This document shows, piece by piece, positions 55,999 through 64,000 of a stretch of DNA of 64,000 nt. The stretch comes from Acidobacteriota bacterium. GTDB taxonomy: Bacteria > Acidobacteriota > Terriglobia > Terriglobales > Acidobacteriaceae. The translations under genes and the position numbers were made by a program. The first letter of the stretch is position 1; every line of letters starts with the position of its first letter. The notes below the pieces were generated by a model. The model searched no databases. It was given only the letters and a program-made list of their open reading frames with translations, and was not told the origin of the DNA. The stretch is from assembly GCA_018268915.1 (NCBI GenBank), contig JAFDVQ010000017.1, positions 62,001 to 126,000 of the forward strand, in the 5' to 3' direction.

Positions 55999-56176
55999 CC
56001 GGCCATACTCGCTTTGAGTCCATATTCTTGCCAGGTTCCTCATCGGCGACTACTCAACCAGAGAAGCCCTGATTAAGAACTCCCTGCAGATAAACTCGAG
56101 AATCGATGGAAAGCTAGCTCACCCACTAGGCATCTCCGGTGTATGCTTGGCTGGCCGGTCATTGCGGGGGGCCTTA

Positions 56177-58705
56177 ATGCGATGGTTGCTGATGCTGTGC
56201 ATCTTCGCCTGCTTTTCCCTACAAGCGTTTGGAGCGAAGAGACTCACAATCGACCAGCTTCGACAGATGCTCGAAAATGCCGATCGCGCTCATCGCACGG
56301 ACGCCGACCTCGCGCGGCAGATCAGCGACAGCGAATTATCACAAAGGCTGACAAGTCCCACGCTCGAGAAACTCGGCAAGCGATACGAGGGACATCCCCA
56401 GGTGGGGATAGCCCTGCAGCTTCTCGCCGATCAATCCACATTTCTCGACCCGCCAGTGGATGAGTTGCCCAAACTTGCGCCACTAAGTTCGACAGATCAG
56501 CAGAGGCAGCTTGAAGCGGCCCACGCCTTCGTGCTCAAGACACTCCCGAACCTTCCGAATCTCCTCGCTACCAAAACAACGTTCAACTTCGACAACAGCC
56601 CTCAGGTGCTGCCGAAGGGCGGGTGGGCAGAGAGAGATGGTCTCCATCTAGTGGGTCAATCTAAATCGGAGGTTTCAGTACGGAATGAGAGCGAAAATGC
56701 CTCTACACTCACCAAGCCGGCTCAGACGCAGGCGTCAGGCGGCTTGATCAGTTGGGGCGAGTTCGGATCGACACTGTTTATCGTGTTGGGCGATACGGCA
56801 AGCGGGACTATCGCCTGGGACCACTGGGAGCAGGGAGCAACCGGTCTAGTCTCTGTATTCCACTACGACGTGCCCAAAAGCGCATCACATTACGAACTCG
56901 TGATGCCTACTCGCCGCACCCGGGCAATGACAGGCACCGACAGGTGGATGGGAACGGCTGGAGTACTTCAGAACTCGTCCACCACTGTGATGGTTCACAG
57001 CAAACCCGCGTATCACGGATCGCTCTGGGTCGATCCCGGTAGTGGCGCCGTCCTCGGAGTTACGGTCGTTGCCGATTTGAAAGGCGACAACACGCTTCAA
57101 CGAGGAGCCATTCTCGTAGAGTACGGGTCCGTACAGATCGCCAGCACAACCTTCATCTGCCCAACGCGAAGTCTGGCCTTGTCTGCGGCTGCAGCAAATG
57201 TCAAATCCACAATGGAGGGGCAGACCACACTGTGGCTGAACGAGAATCTCTTCAGCGACTATCACCGCTTCGCTTCGACCTCACGAATTCTGAACGAGAG
57301 TGCCTCGAACTCCGGGCCACTTCGCACAGAGAGCGGAAGTTCGGAATCGCCCTACAGGGAGCAAACGGCAATACCTGCACAACCTGTTCCAGCCTCATCT
57401 CTTGCGAGTGAGGCTGATAAGACACAGACCATCTCTCCTCCACCTCAGGAGCAGACAGCGGCAGAAGCAGGATCAAACATCGATACGAGTGAAGCCGCAA
57501 AGATCCCGTCTCCGGCATCTCAAGAATTGAGGCCTCCTGACACAACACCATCTGCGGCTCCGCCGGCATCGACTGCAGTAGTCCCCGAGCCGCTTCGGTT
57601 GGACGTTGATGCGGTGCTGGTTCCCGTGATCGTCCGCGGACAAGACGGTCTTTCGGTCGACGGGCTGACAAAGGAGGACTTCGCCATCTTCGATGATGGC
57701 AAGCAGAAAGCCCTCACCGGCTTTACCGTGGAAAGACAGTCAGCGAATCAGAACAAGACGATCGGGTTGCCCGATCGCGTCACGGTTTTTCTCTTCGATG
57801 ATATGCACCTCAGCGTCGCGGAAATCGTGCCGGCGCAGAAGGCTGTGTTGAAGGCGCTAGACGGAGCATTGACAGGCGCAAACGTTGCTGCCGTAGTTTC
57901 CTCTTCGGGAAAAGTCAATAGTGGTCTAACCAACGATCGCCAGAAACTTTCACGAGCTGTGATGGCAGTACAGCCCCACGGTATCTATCGACTTGATTCA
58001 GGTGAGTGTCCCCGTATCGGCTATTATCAGGCGGACTTGATTCGAAGGCACAGCATGGAGGCTGTAAATGATGCGCTCAAGCAGGTCATGCTCAGATGCA
58101 ACCCGAATCTCCCCTCCGACATGGCCGAAAACATCGTTGAGCAGTCTGCAAGGCGCGTCCTCGCCGTGAGCGAACAGGATGTGATGACGACGTATGCGTC
58201 TACCAGCGAGTTCGTTCGTCGAATGGCCAGGTTGCCAGGGCAGCATCGATTGATTCTGGTGAGTACCGGATTCCTTCCCATTGAGGAGGAAGCTCGTGCC
58301 GCAGAGTCCACCCTGATCAATCTCGCCATCCAATCGAATGTTGCTATAAGCGCCCTGGACGCTCGAGGGCTCTACACCTCTGCTCTCACAGCAAGCGACA
58401 ACATCGCTAACCAGGATCCATCGCAGGTAGGGAGCTATCTGCTTACAGAACTCCGACTGGCCGAGAACGCGATGGCAGAACTCGCCGACGGAACCGGTGG
58501 GGACTTCTTTCACGATAACAATGATCTCGATTCAGGGATGAAGATGCTGGTGGCACAGCCCGAAACCATGTATGTTCTGCAATTCAGACCCGATCGCTCG
58601 AAAGGCGACGGAGTCTTGCATAAGCTCAGCGTCAAAGTCGATCGCGACGTGAAGGTTCAAGCGCGAAGGAGCTATTTCGAGACTTCAAAGAAAACATCGC
58701 ATTGA
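56177..58705 (+). CDS. Exported protein: unknown module followed by a VWFA-related domain
   Basis: 842 aa. Signal peptide MRWLLMLCIFACFSLQAFGA, ATG at 56177 behind GGGGGG. Residues about 20-375 are a module shared with the next two genes: LTIDQLRQMLENA, ELSQRLTSPTLEKL, STFLDPP, IAWDHWEQ, VSVFHYDV, LWVDPGSGAVL, ILVEYGSVQIASTTFICPTR, and LNENLFSDYHRFASTSRIL. After a Pro/Ser/Thr-rich linker (380-465), the C-terminal half is a VWFA-related Acidobacterial domain (VPVIVRGQDGLSVDGLTKED, TVFLFDDMHLSVAEIVPAQK, RLPGQHRLILVSTGFLPIEE). It is probably extracytoplasmic. Binding partners are unknown. Confidence 0.8.
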   Translation: MRWLLMLCIFACFSLQAFGAKRLTIDQLRQMLENADRAHRTDADLARQISDSELSQRLTSPTLEKLGKRYEGHPQVGIALQLLADQSTFLDPPVDELPKLAPLSSTDQQRQLEAAHAFVLKTLPNLPNLLATKTTFNFDNSPQVLPKGGWAERDGLHLVGQSKSEVSVRNESENASTLTKPAQTQASGGLISWGEFGSTLFIVLGDTASGTIAWDHWEQGATGLVSVFHYDVPKSASHYELVMPTRRTRAMTGTDRWMGTAGVLQNSSTTVMVHSKPAYHGSLWVDPGSGAVLGVTVVADLKGDNTLQRGAILVEYGSVQIASTTFICPTRSLALSAAAANVKSTMEGQTTLWLNENLFSDYHRFASTSRILNESASNSGPLRTESGSSESPYREQTAIPAQPVPASSLASEADKTQTISPPPQEQTAAEAGSNIDTSEAAKIPSPASQELRPPDTTPSAAPPASTAVVPEPLRLDVDAVLVPVIVRGQDGLSVDGLTKEDFAIFDDGKQKALTGFTVERQSANQNKTIGLPDRVTVFLFDDMHLSVAEIVPAQKAVLKALDGALTGANVAAVVSSSGKVNSGLTNDRQKLSRAVMAVQPHGIYRLDSGECPRIGYYQADLIRRHSMEAVNDALKQVMLRCNPNLPSDMAENIVEQSARRVLAVSEQDVMTTYASTSEFVRRMARLPGQHRLILVSTGFLPIEEEARAAESTLINLAIQSNVAISALDARGLYTSALTASDNIANQDPSQVGSYLLTELRLAENAMAELADGTGGDFFHDNNDLDSGMKMLVAQPETMYVLQFRPDRSKGDGVLHKLSVKVDRDVKVQARRSYFETSKKTSH

Positions 58706-59080
58706 CCTTGCTAAGCAGAAACTAGGTGCTTGAGCCATCGTATTGATCGACCAGTGACGAGCCCGCAACGAGCGAGGGTTGCAGAGACCGTTCTGTTGGA
58801 GCCGTCGTCACTGAAACGGGGCGTGCAATGACCACTTCGTTTTATCCAATTTCCGGTCTTGGCGCTGTAACCGGCGATGTGGAACTTGAGGGCAAAGATT
58901 GCCAGCTCTCCTGGCAAATACTCACCAAAAGGGCTGATTCGAACCTCGCCCGAAAGCCTCGTCATTCGATTTCGGAGAACCCGGGAGAGTTTCAGCCCGT
59001 CATTCACTTATGAAGTAATGCACCTCAAGCTCAGATGTTCAAAGCTCTGCTATGCAATAGATCGTCGTCGATTGAATCTC
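58706..59080. other. Intergenic stretch between the two VWFA-related genes
   Basis: 375 bp. Overlapping frames on both strands here (for example a minus-strand frame at 58711-59007) show no signal or known motif, and I do not call them. No clear terminator or promoter found. Confidence 0.4.
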
Positions 59081-61366
59081 ATGCGGCTAATCGCAGTTCT
59101 TTCGCTCTTGGTAGTGCCTTTACGAATTGGCTTCGCGCAAGCCATACCCCCTTACCAATCGAGCGAACCTTCCTCGGCGACAGGACAGACACAGAGCATT
59201 GAGTGGTGGCAGTTTCCCTTGTCTGAGCAGAGAACAGAAATCATGTCGACAAGTGAGAAGCGTGAGGGCTTGGTCCACCTGGATGTCTCGGCCAAAAATC
59301 AGCTTGGCGAGACCGTCGAGGCTCTGAAAGCCGAAGATCTGAAATTACTGCAGGACGAATCAGCGACGAAGATATTGTCGTTCGAGCGGTCCAAGCCAGG
59401 TGATCTCAGCGAGGTCACTCTGGTGCTCGATGAAGTCGATCTTTCACCCGAGCAGTTCATTTCGGTCAGGATGGAGGTTCTGGGTTTTCTACGTCGCGAC
59501 CGCGGAGTATTGGCCCAGCCTGTTTCCATCCTGTGGATCAAACCCGATGGTGTTTATCGATCTCCTTTCCCTTCAACAGATGGCTTCTTTCTCGCTGACG
59601 ATATTGAGTCGGATAATGTTGTTTCAACCGGTTGGGTCTTCCGCCCCACGCAGAAAGCGGGGACAACACTACGAACAGGCGGAGATCTTCCGCCCGGAGC
59701 AGTTCTCCGATCCAGCATCACTATTCGAGATATCGTGTGGAGCGAAGTTCTCCATGTTATCTATGCACAGGCGGCAATGTGGAGAGACAAGCCGGGCCGC
59801 AAGGCGTTGATCTGGTTTGGATATGGCTGGTCTGTGCGAGGCGTTCTCGATGCGAATGGCGGAGTCTTTCCAGTCCTTGTGGAACTCGCAACCCGCATGC
59901 GTGAGTCGCGCATGGTCCTCTACGAGGTCTCACCGTGGCCTGATCCAGAGTTTAGCGACAGCAGACCGAAGATTGACTATCACCAATTTCTCTCAGGAGT
60001 TCGATCACCACTAGATCCTGCATTCAAATGGCCGATTCCTTATCTCTCGCTACCCGTACTAGCGATCCGGAGCGGGGGCCTCGTTCTAGACAAATCGAAG
60101 GATCTAGGCGACGAAGCCGCGAGGTGCATCGCAGATGCAGCCGAATTCTACACGGTGTCGTTCGATCCCCCTCACGCTGCGCAGTCTGACGAGTATCGCG
60201 ATCTGGAGGCTAAATCCGGCAGCCCTGAAGTGTCGTTGCGAACAACCCGCGGTTACTACAACCAGCCGGTTCTCTACGATCAGCCACGTACGCCAGAGAA
60301 AAAACTGAAAGTGGCGGAGTTGCAGGAGTTGATTCAAACGAATCGCACTGCCTCCCGCAATCTCGAGAGCCTGCAGCTGTCGGAGAGGCTAAGCACAGCG
60401 CAACTTGGGAAACTAACAAAGAGCTTACACGGCAGGAAAGCCCAGACGGCTCTCATTGGGTTGGCAGACGAGAGCGTCTTTCTAGGGCCCTCAAAGGAAG
60501 AAAGTCCCGCCTTGGCTTCGCCGGACGATCAGATGAAGGAACAGATCATCGCACGCGCCGAGAAATATCTCGACGAAGTTGCACCGACGCTGCCGGATTT
60601 TTCCGCGGACGCCGTAACGGTGAAATTCGAGCAGCAATCGGTTGGAAAGAAAGACACGTGGAAGACAGCGCCCGCAGATCGTGATCTGAGGCAAACCGTA
60701 AGCGAGCAGTCAAACCTCTTGTATCGGAATGGACGCGAACAGCGAAGCCTTGAGAAGGTAAATGGAAAGCGCATTGCCGGTCGAAACGAGTTGAATTACT
60801 TCGGCATATTTGGACCACTTCTTAAGTTCATCCTCGACGATGTGCGACGCGGCAACAGTAAGCTCACTTGGATAAGGTGGGAGCAGCTGAATCAAGAAGT
60901 CGTTGCTGTGTTTCGCTACAGTGTCCGAAGTGAAAACCCTCGTTACGGTGTTACATCATGCTGCCTTGTAGATGGAGCGAGGTTCGAGACATTTCCAGAA
61001 CACCATGGAGAGCTGGCGATCGTTCCCGCTTCGGGAGCCGTTCTTCGCATCACGGTTGAATCAGACCCGGGATGGATTCGCGAGGCCGATCTGAGTCCTG
61101 TTCGGCCTGTGCTTTTCTCGGACCTGATGGTGGAGTACGGGCCAGTGGACATTGGTGGGCGTATCTTCATTTGTCCAAAACGAAGTGTGGCCATCACTAG
61201 AACAAGAACGGTGGTGCCTATCAGCTTTTGGGGAATGGACTTCAAAGTGTATGGGCCTTACCAGACCCTCATGAATGACACAACCTACTTGCACTACCAC
61301 AAGTTCGGATCCGAATTTCGCATTCTGCCTGATTTCACAGTTGTGCCAGACAAGAAGATCCACTAG
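59081..61366 (+). CDS. Exported protein: VWFA-related domain followed by the unknown module
   Basis: 761 aa. The signal peptide MRLIAVLSLLVVPLRIGFAQ sets the start at 59081; an ATG at 59018 is possible. The N-terminal VWFA-related domain reads GLVHLDVSAKNQLGETVEAL, VTLVLDEVDLSPEQFISVRM, DKPGRKALIWFGYGWSVRG and ends with LRTTRGYY. The C-terminal 350 residues repeat the module of the preceding gene: LQLSERLSTAQLGKL, LADESVFLGP, WIRWEQLN, VFRYSV, IVPASGAVLRITV, LMVEYGPVDIGGRIFICPKR, and LHYHKFGSEFRILPD. The domain order is thus reversed compared with the gene at 56177. Confidence 0.8.
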   Translation: MRLIAVLSLLVVPLRIGFAQAIPPYQSSEPSSATGQTQSIEWWQFPLSEQRTEIMSTSEKREGLVHLDVSAKNQLGETVEALKAEDLKLLQDESATKILSFERSKPGDLSEVTLVLDEVDLSPEQFISVRMEVLGFLRRDRGVLAQPVSILWIKPDGVYRSPFPSTDGFFLADDIESDNVVSTGWVFRPTQKAGTTLRTGGDLPPGAVLRSSITIRDIVWSEVLHVIYAQAAMWRDKPGRKALIWFGYGWSVRGVLDANGGVFPVLVELATRMRESRMVLYEVSPWPDPEFSDSRPKIDYHQFLSGVRSPLDPAFKWPIPYLSLPVLAIRSGGLVLDKSKDLGDEAARCIADAAEFYTVSFDPPHAAQSDEYRDLEAKSGSPEVSLRTTRGYYNQPVLYDQPRTPEKKLKVAELQELIQTNRTASRNLESLQLSERLSTAQLGKLTKSLHGRKAQTALIGLADESVFLGPSKEESPALASPDDQMKEQIIARAEKYLDEVAPTLPDFSADAVTVKFEQQSVGKKDTWKTAPADRDLRQTVSEQSNLLYRNGREQRSLEKVNGKRIAGRNELNYFGIFGPLLKFILDDVRRGNSKLTWIRWEQLNQEVVAVFRYSVRSENPRYGVTSCCLVDGARFETFPEHHGELAIVPASGAVLRITVESDPGWIREADLSPVRPVLFSDLMVEYGPVDIGGRIFICPKRSVAITRTRTVVPISFWGMDFKVYGPYQTLMNDTTYLHYHKFGSEFRILPDFTVVPDKKIH

Positions 61367-61464
61367 CAAATGGTTTTGCCGGGACAATTATCCTCCTCTT
61401 GGATCCGAGCAAAAGATGCGGGGCCGGCTGAAGAAGTGAAGATGGTTTGTAATTAGGGACGGAC

Positions 61465-62565
61465 TTGGGCTTGAGAAATGGACGCATAAACCTCGCGGCA
61501 TGCTGCTTGCTTGCAGTGGCTGCTCTCCCATTCTTCACGGGGCGGCTAAGGGCGAGCGGAAATCCCGATAGGGTGAGTGCCCCACAGCCAGTCACGGTCG
61601 CACAGCTCGTCGAAATTGTCGAGAACGCGAAAGGCATAAGCGACGAAACCGCAGCGAAAGAGATTGGGCAGCTAGAACTGACGGAGCGGCTGAGCAGCCT
61701 GGCGTTGGCCGGATTGATTGAAAAGCTTTCCGGAGCGAAGTCGAAGACTGCGTTGATGGCGGTTGGCGATGCCTCAGTGTTTCTCGAGTGTCCCAAGTCT
61801 GAGGTGTTGAGCAACCCTACGCCGGATCCTGTCGAACAGCGACGGATCATGGCGCGAGCTTCGGATTATCTGAATCAGATCGTCCCGAAGCTTCCTGATT
61901 TCTATGCGAAGCGCATCACTACTGCATTCAAGGTAGCCTGGGTGCCTAAGGACAAACTTGGCACACACAATGCGGGCCCGTTGGATCTTGCGGGAAGGTC
62001 CGAGGCAACGGTTCTGTACCGCAACGGAAAAGAAGTCGTGCAAGCAGAGGGCGCAGCAAAGCAAGGTCTGAGCCTCAACATCGTAGGAACCTTCGGTCCG
62101 ATTCTCGCGAAAGTCATAAACGACAATTTGCAATCTCCTATGCTGTGGCACGGTTGGGAAAAGGGTCCGAATGGAGCATTGGCGGTTTTCCAATTTCATG
62201 TATCGATGCGGAACTCTCACTATTCGGTTTCCCTCCCGATGGCTGGTCTGGGAGCAAGGCGTGTGGGCTACAACGGGGAGATCTGTATTGATCCTGAGAC
62301 AGGAACGATCCTACGGCTAGCAATAAGGTCCGATCCGGCACTAGCGCTTCATGCCTTCGAGCATGCCGACATCATGCTGGAATATGGACCTGTATCGATT
62401 GGCGGCAAATCATATATATGCCCAGTCCGGGGTGTTTCGATCTCAAGAGCCAGCTATCAAGAGGTCGGGATCATGAGGCGTGACCGCGCTTTCGTTCTCC
62501 TGAACGATATGGTCTTCACTGATTATCACGTCTTCCGCTCTGACATTCAGATTTTGCCGGAATGA
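61465..62565 (+). CDS. Exported protein consisting of the unknown module alone
   Basis: 366 aa. TTG start at 61465 with AGGGACGG upstream. Signal peptide NLAACCLLAVAALPFFTG. The rest is the same module as in the two genes upstream: VTVAQLVEIVENA, LELTERLSSLALAGL, GDASVFLECP, LPDFYAKRITTAF, VLYRNGKEV, LWHGWEKG, VFQFHVS, IDPETGTILRLAI, IMLEYGPVSIGGKSYICPVR and LNDMVFTDYHVFRSDIQIL. No VWFA domain. It lies 98 bp after the gene at 59081, so the three may be co-transcribed, though the gaps between the first two are large. Function unknown. Confidence 0.78.
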   Translation: MGLRNGRINLAACCLLAVAALPFFTGRLRASGNPDRVSAPQPVTVAQLVEIVENAKGISDETAAKEIGQLELTERLSSLALAGLIEKLSGAKSKTALMAVGDASVFLECPKSEVLSNPTPDPVEQRRIMARASDYLNQIVPKLPDFYAKRITTAFKVAWVPKDKLGTHNAGPLDLAGRSEATVLYRNGKEVVQAEGAAKQGLSLNIVGTFGPILAKVINDNLQSPMLWHGWEKGPNGALAVFQFHVSMRNSHYSVSLPMAGLGARRVGYNGEICIDPETGTILRLAIRSDPALALHAFEHADIMLEYGPVSIGGKSYICPVRGVSISRASYQEVGIMRRDRAFVLLNDMVFTDYHVFRSDIQILPE

Positions 62566-62923
62566 TGTACTTATGCCGGTCACGGGCGGTCTCGATACTG
62601 AGACTAAAATCTTGCGGAGGCTGTTCGAGTCGGCTAATGCTAGAAGGGGAGCATCCGTTCAGTGCCCAAACAGAGAATGTGAAATGGGCTTGTGGGTACC
62701 TTCTCCTTACAGTTAGTTATTAGCCGTCACTGCTGAGTGCTCTTGTGAAAAGGTGCGACTCTGAGGATTCGGGGGGGCCGCGTGCTTCCTGCAGTCTTGC
62801 TGAGACCAGAATTCCATGTTCAATCCTATAGGATGCCCATCCAGCTACAATGGCGCTGTTTATCGTGGCCTTGTGTAACCTTTGTCTGCTTTCTTCTCTC
62901 CAATCGACAAAGGTTAGGTATCT
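62566..62923. promoter_or_regulatory. Upstream region of the DUF417 gene with inverted repeat
   Basis: 358 bp without a gene. TAACCTTTGTC (62876-62886) and GACAAAGGTTA (62906-62916) form a perfect 11-bp inverted repeat with a 19-nt loop, ending 7 bp before the DUF417 start codon. The right arm holds the only SD-like AAAGG, so folding would hide it; alternatively the repeat is a dimeric regulator site. Confidence 0.6.
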
Positions 62924-63391
62924 ATGAACGAACCAAAGATAGCAAGTGCGAGTCGGTCTCTCGAGAACATTGGAGCGCATATACTTCGATACTCGCTCGT
63001 ATTCTTCCTTCTCTTCTTCGGAGCCCTCAAGTGGACGCTTGACGAAGCGCAGGGTGTGAATCCGCTTATCGTCAACAGTCCGTTTCTCTCATGGGCCAAT
63101 TACCTGCTTGGAATCCAGGGAGCGTCTGAGTTCATTGGCGTGATCGAGATTGCAGTTGCCTTACTCATTGCGACTAGACGATGGAAGCCGTGGTGGTCTG
63201 GCTGGGGGAGTCTGTTGGCGGTGGGCATGTTTCTGATCACATTGAGTTTCCTCTTTACCACTCCGAACGTGCAGCAGACCGCGCCATTCCTGTTGAAGGA
63301 TCTTTCCCTCCTTGGCGCTTCGCTGTGGACTGCAGGAGAGGCGTTTCGGGCATTCGCGCGACAAACAGATCCCGAGCGCCAATCCATTTGA
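62924..63391 (+). CDS. DUF417 (YkgB/RclC-like) inner-membrane protein
   Basis: 155 aa, four hydrophobic segments. Family signature: FLLFFGALKWTLDEAQGVNP, VNSPFLSWANYLLGIQGASE, FIGVIEIAVALLIATRRWK, and near the end TTPNVQQTAPFLLKDLSLLG. The E. coli relative RclC is part of the reactive-chlorine resistance system and YkgB is uncharacterised. rclA, rclB and the regulator rclR are not seen nearby. It is preceded by a long inverted repeat. Confidence 0.88.
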   Translation: MNEPKIASASRSLENIGAHILRYSLVFFLLFFGALKWTLDEAQGVNPLIVNSPFLSWANYLLGIQGASEFIGVIEIAVALLIATRRWKPWWSGWGSLLAVGMFLITLSFLFTTPNVQQTAPFLLKDLSLLGASLWTAGEAFRAFARQTDPERQSI

Positions 63392-63742
63392 CATTGTTTC
63401 TTAGAAGGCGGAACTGCCACGACTATCGAATGCCGGAAAAGTTCCAGCCTCTTAACAAGGCTTGGGATCCACCCTTCGCACCTACAGGGCGGCGAGGGTG
63501 AAATTCCGTTTGCCGAAGTTGCACTACGGCATAGGCGTTCTTTCGCGAGGCATTTTGGTTATACCCGCGTTGGAAGACTCATGCCTGCACGATGCGGCAT
63601 TCAGAGCTCAAAACTGCTTGTAACTTTTCGCGGACGAACTCATTCGAATGAAGGCGAACAAGCAGGCGTTGCCTGAGGGGCGATTCTGTCGCCGAGGTGC
63701 CGGTTGTGCTGCGTTCGAAATACCGCTTGAAGGAGCAACGTA
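63392..63742. other. Intergenic stretch
   Basis: 351 bp between the DUF417 gene and the last gene. A small GGCGA / TCGCC hairpin is near 63679-63693. I see no supported gene. Confidence 0.45.
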
Positions 63743-64000
63743 ATGTCTAGATTTATTCGCAGTCTTGTGAGCGCTGTCGTAAGTGCCGGTGCCCTTGTCC
63801 CAGTGTCTCTGGCAGGTGCACAGGCCCGGACTGCCCAAACCGTTTTCGTAATGTCCAATAATGCGGACAAAAACGAAGTGATTGAATTTCAGCGCGAACC
63901 AAATGGTAGTTACAGACAAAATAATTTCGCGACATTCGGCCGCGGCACCGGAGGCGTCAACGATCCGCTTGAATCTCAAGGATCATTGACTCTCAGTGCT
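63743..64000 (+). CDS. Exported protein, N-terminal part (lactonase/beta-propeller-like)
   Basis: 86 codons before the window ends. Signal peptide MSRFIRSLVSAVVSAGALVP ending near AQA. The mature start TVFVMSNNADKNEVIEFQRE and NNFATFGRGTGGVNDPL resembles the first blade of secreted lactonase-family (YVTN-type) propellers. SD AAGGAG is 7 nt before the ATG. The rest lies beyond the window. Confidence 0.65.
   Translation, partial: MSRFIRSLVSAVVSAGALVPVSLAGAQARTAQTVFVMSNNADKNEVIEFQREPNGSYRQNNFATFGRGTGGVNDPLESQGSLTLSA

Noticed and set aside
51399..56147. CRISPR array or defence island near the integrase remnant
   Set aside because: No regularly spaced repeats and no cas, restriction or other defence genes seen; only remnants and small orphan genes.
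58711..59007. 98-aa minus-strand frame between the two VWFA-related genes
   Set aside because: Composition and the competing plus-strand frames suggest chance; no recognisable family.

Overview
The window looks like chromosomal DNA of an Acidobacteriota member, most likely class Terriglobia (Acidobacteriaceae-like). The support is lineage-typical content: VWFA-related Acidobacterial domain proteins, a remnant of an acidobacterial duplicated orphan permease, a bacillithiol gene (bshA), ImuA/ImuB/DnaE2, secreted glycoside hydrolases, a Pal/CpoB pair, and many TTG/GTG starts backed by good Shine-Dalgarno (SD) sites. The genus is not resolved. No rRNA, CRISPR array, intact insertion sequence or prophage is seen; one tRNA gene (Ser-GGA) is present.

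Layout. 0-10 kb: the 5' part of pyrF, a translesion-synthesis cassette imuA-imuB-dnaE2 (overlapping, minus strand), a tryptophanase, and a GMC dehydrogenase with its Tat-exported small subunit. 10-25 kb: tRNA-Ser, a Tat-exported GH2 enzyme, a lectin-like lipoprotein, the RNA-repair pair hen1-pnkp, a PLP amino-acid decarboxylase, and a secreted GH78 rhamnosidase facing a LysR gene. 25-34.8 kb: a small secreted HExxH protein, a DUF1772 membrane protein opposite a TetR gene, a MATE exporter, korAB (2-oxoacid:ferredoxin oxidoreductase), a GlcG/HbpS protein, and pal-cpoB. 35-51 kb: a sugar-1-kinase/nucleotidyltransferase pair, an exported creatininase-fold protein, an MFS drug exporter with divergent TetR and twin operator-like palindromes, a membrane-anchored winged-helix/TPR regulator, a TetR-HlyD-ABC efflux operon, several small conserved proteins, and bshA.

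51.8-54.4 kb is a decayed stretch: a tyrosine-recombinase-like remnant with two in-frame stops, a frameshifted and internally deleted sensor kinase, a broken MacB-type permease, and the 3' end of a VWFA-related gene lie next to one another. After a few small orphan genes comes the most unusual part (56.2-62.6 kb). Three consecutive plus-strand genes for exported proteins share a roughly 350-residue module that I cannot assign to a named family. It is N-terminal to a VWFA-type domain in the first gene, C-terminal to one in the second, and alone in the third. The window ends with an RclC/YkgB-like (DUF417) membrane protein preceded by a long inverted repeat, and the start of an exported beta-propeller-like protein.

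Functionally the region combines stress and damage tolerance (mutagenic repair, RNA repair, bacillithiol, efflux) with extracytoplasmic carbohydrate work (GH2, GH78, GMC dehydrogenase) and envelope maintenance (Pal, CpoB). All family calls come from reading motifs in the translated sequence; no database search was possible.
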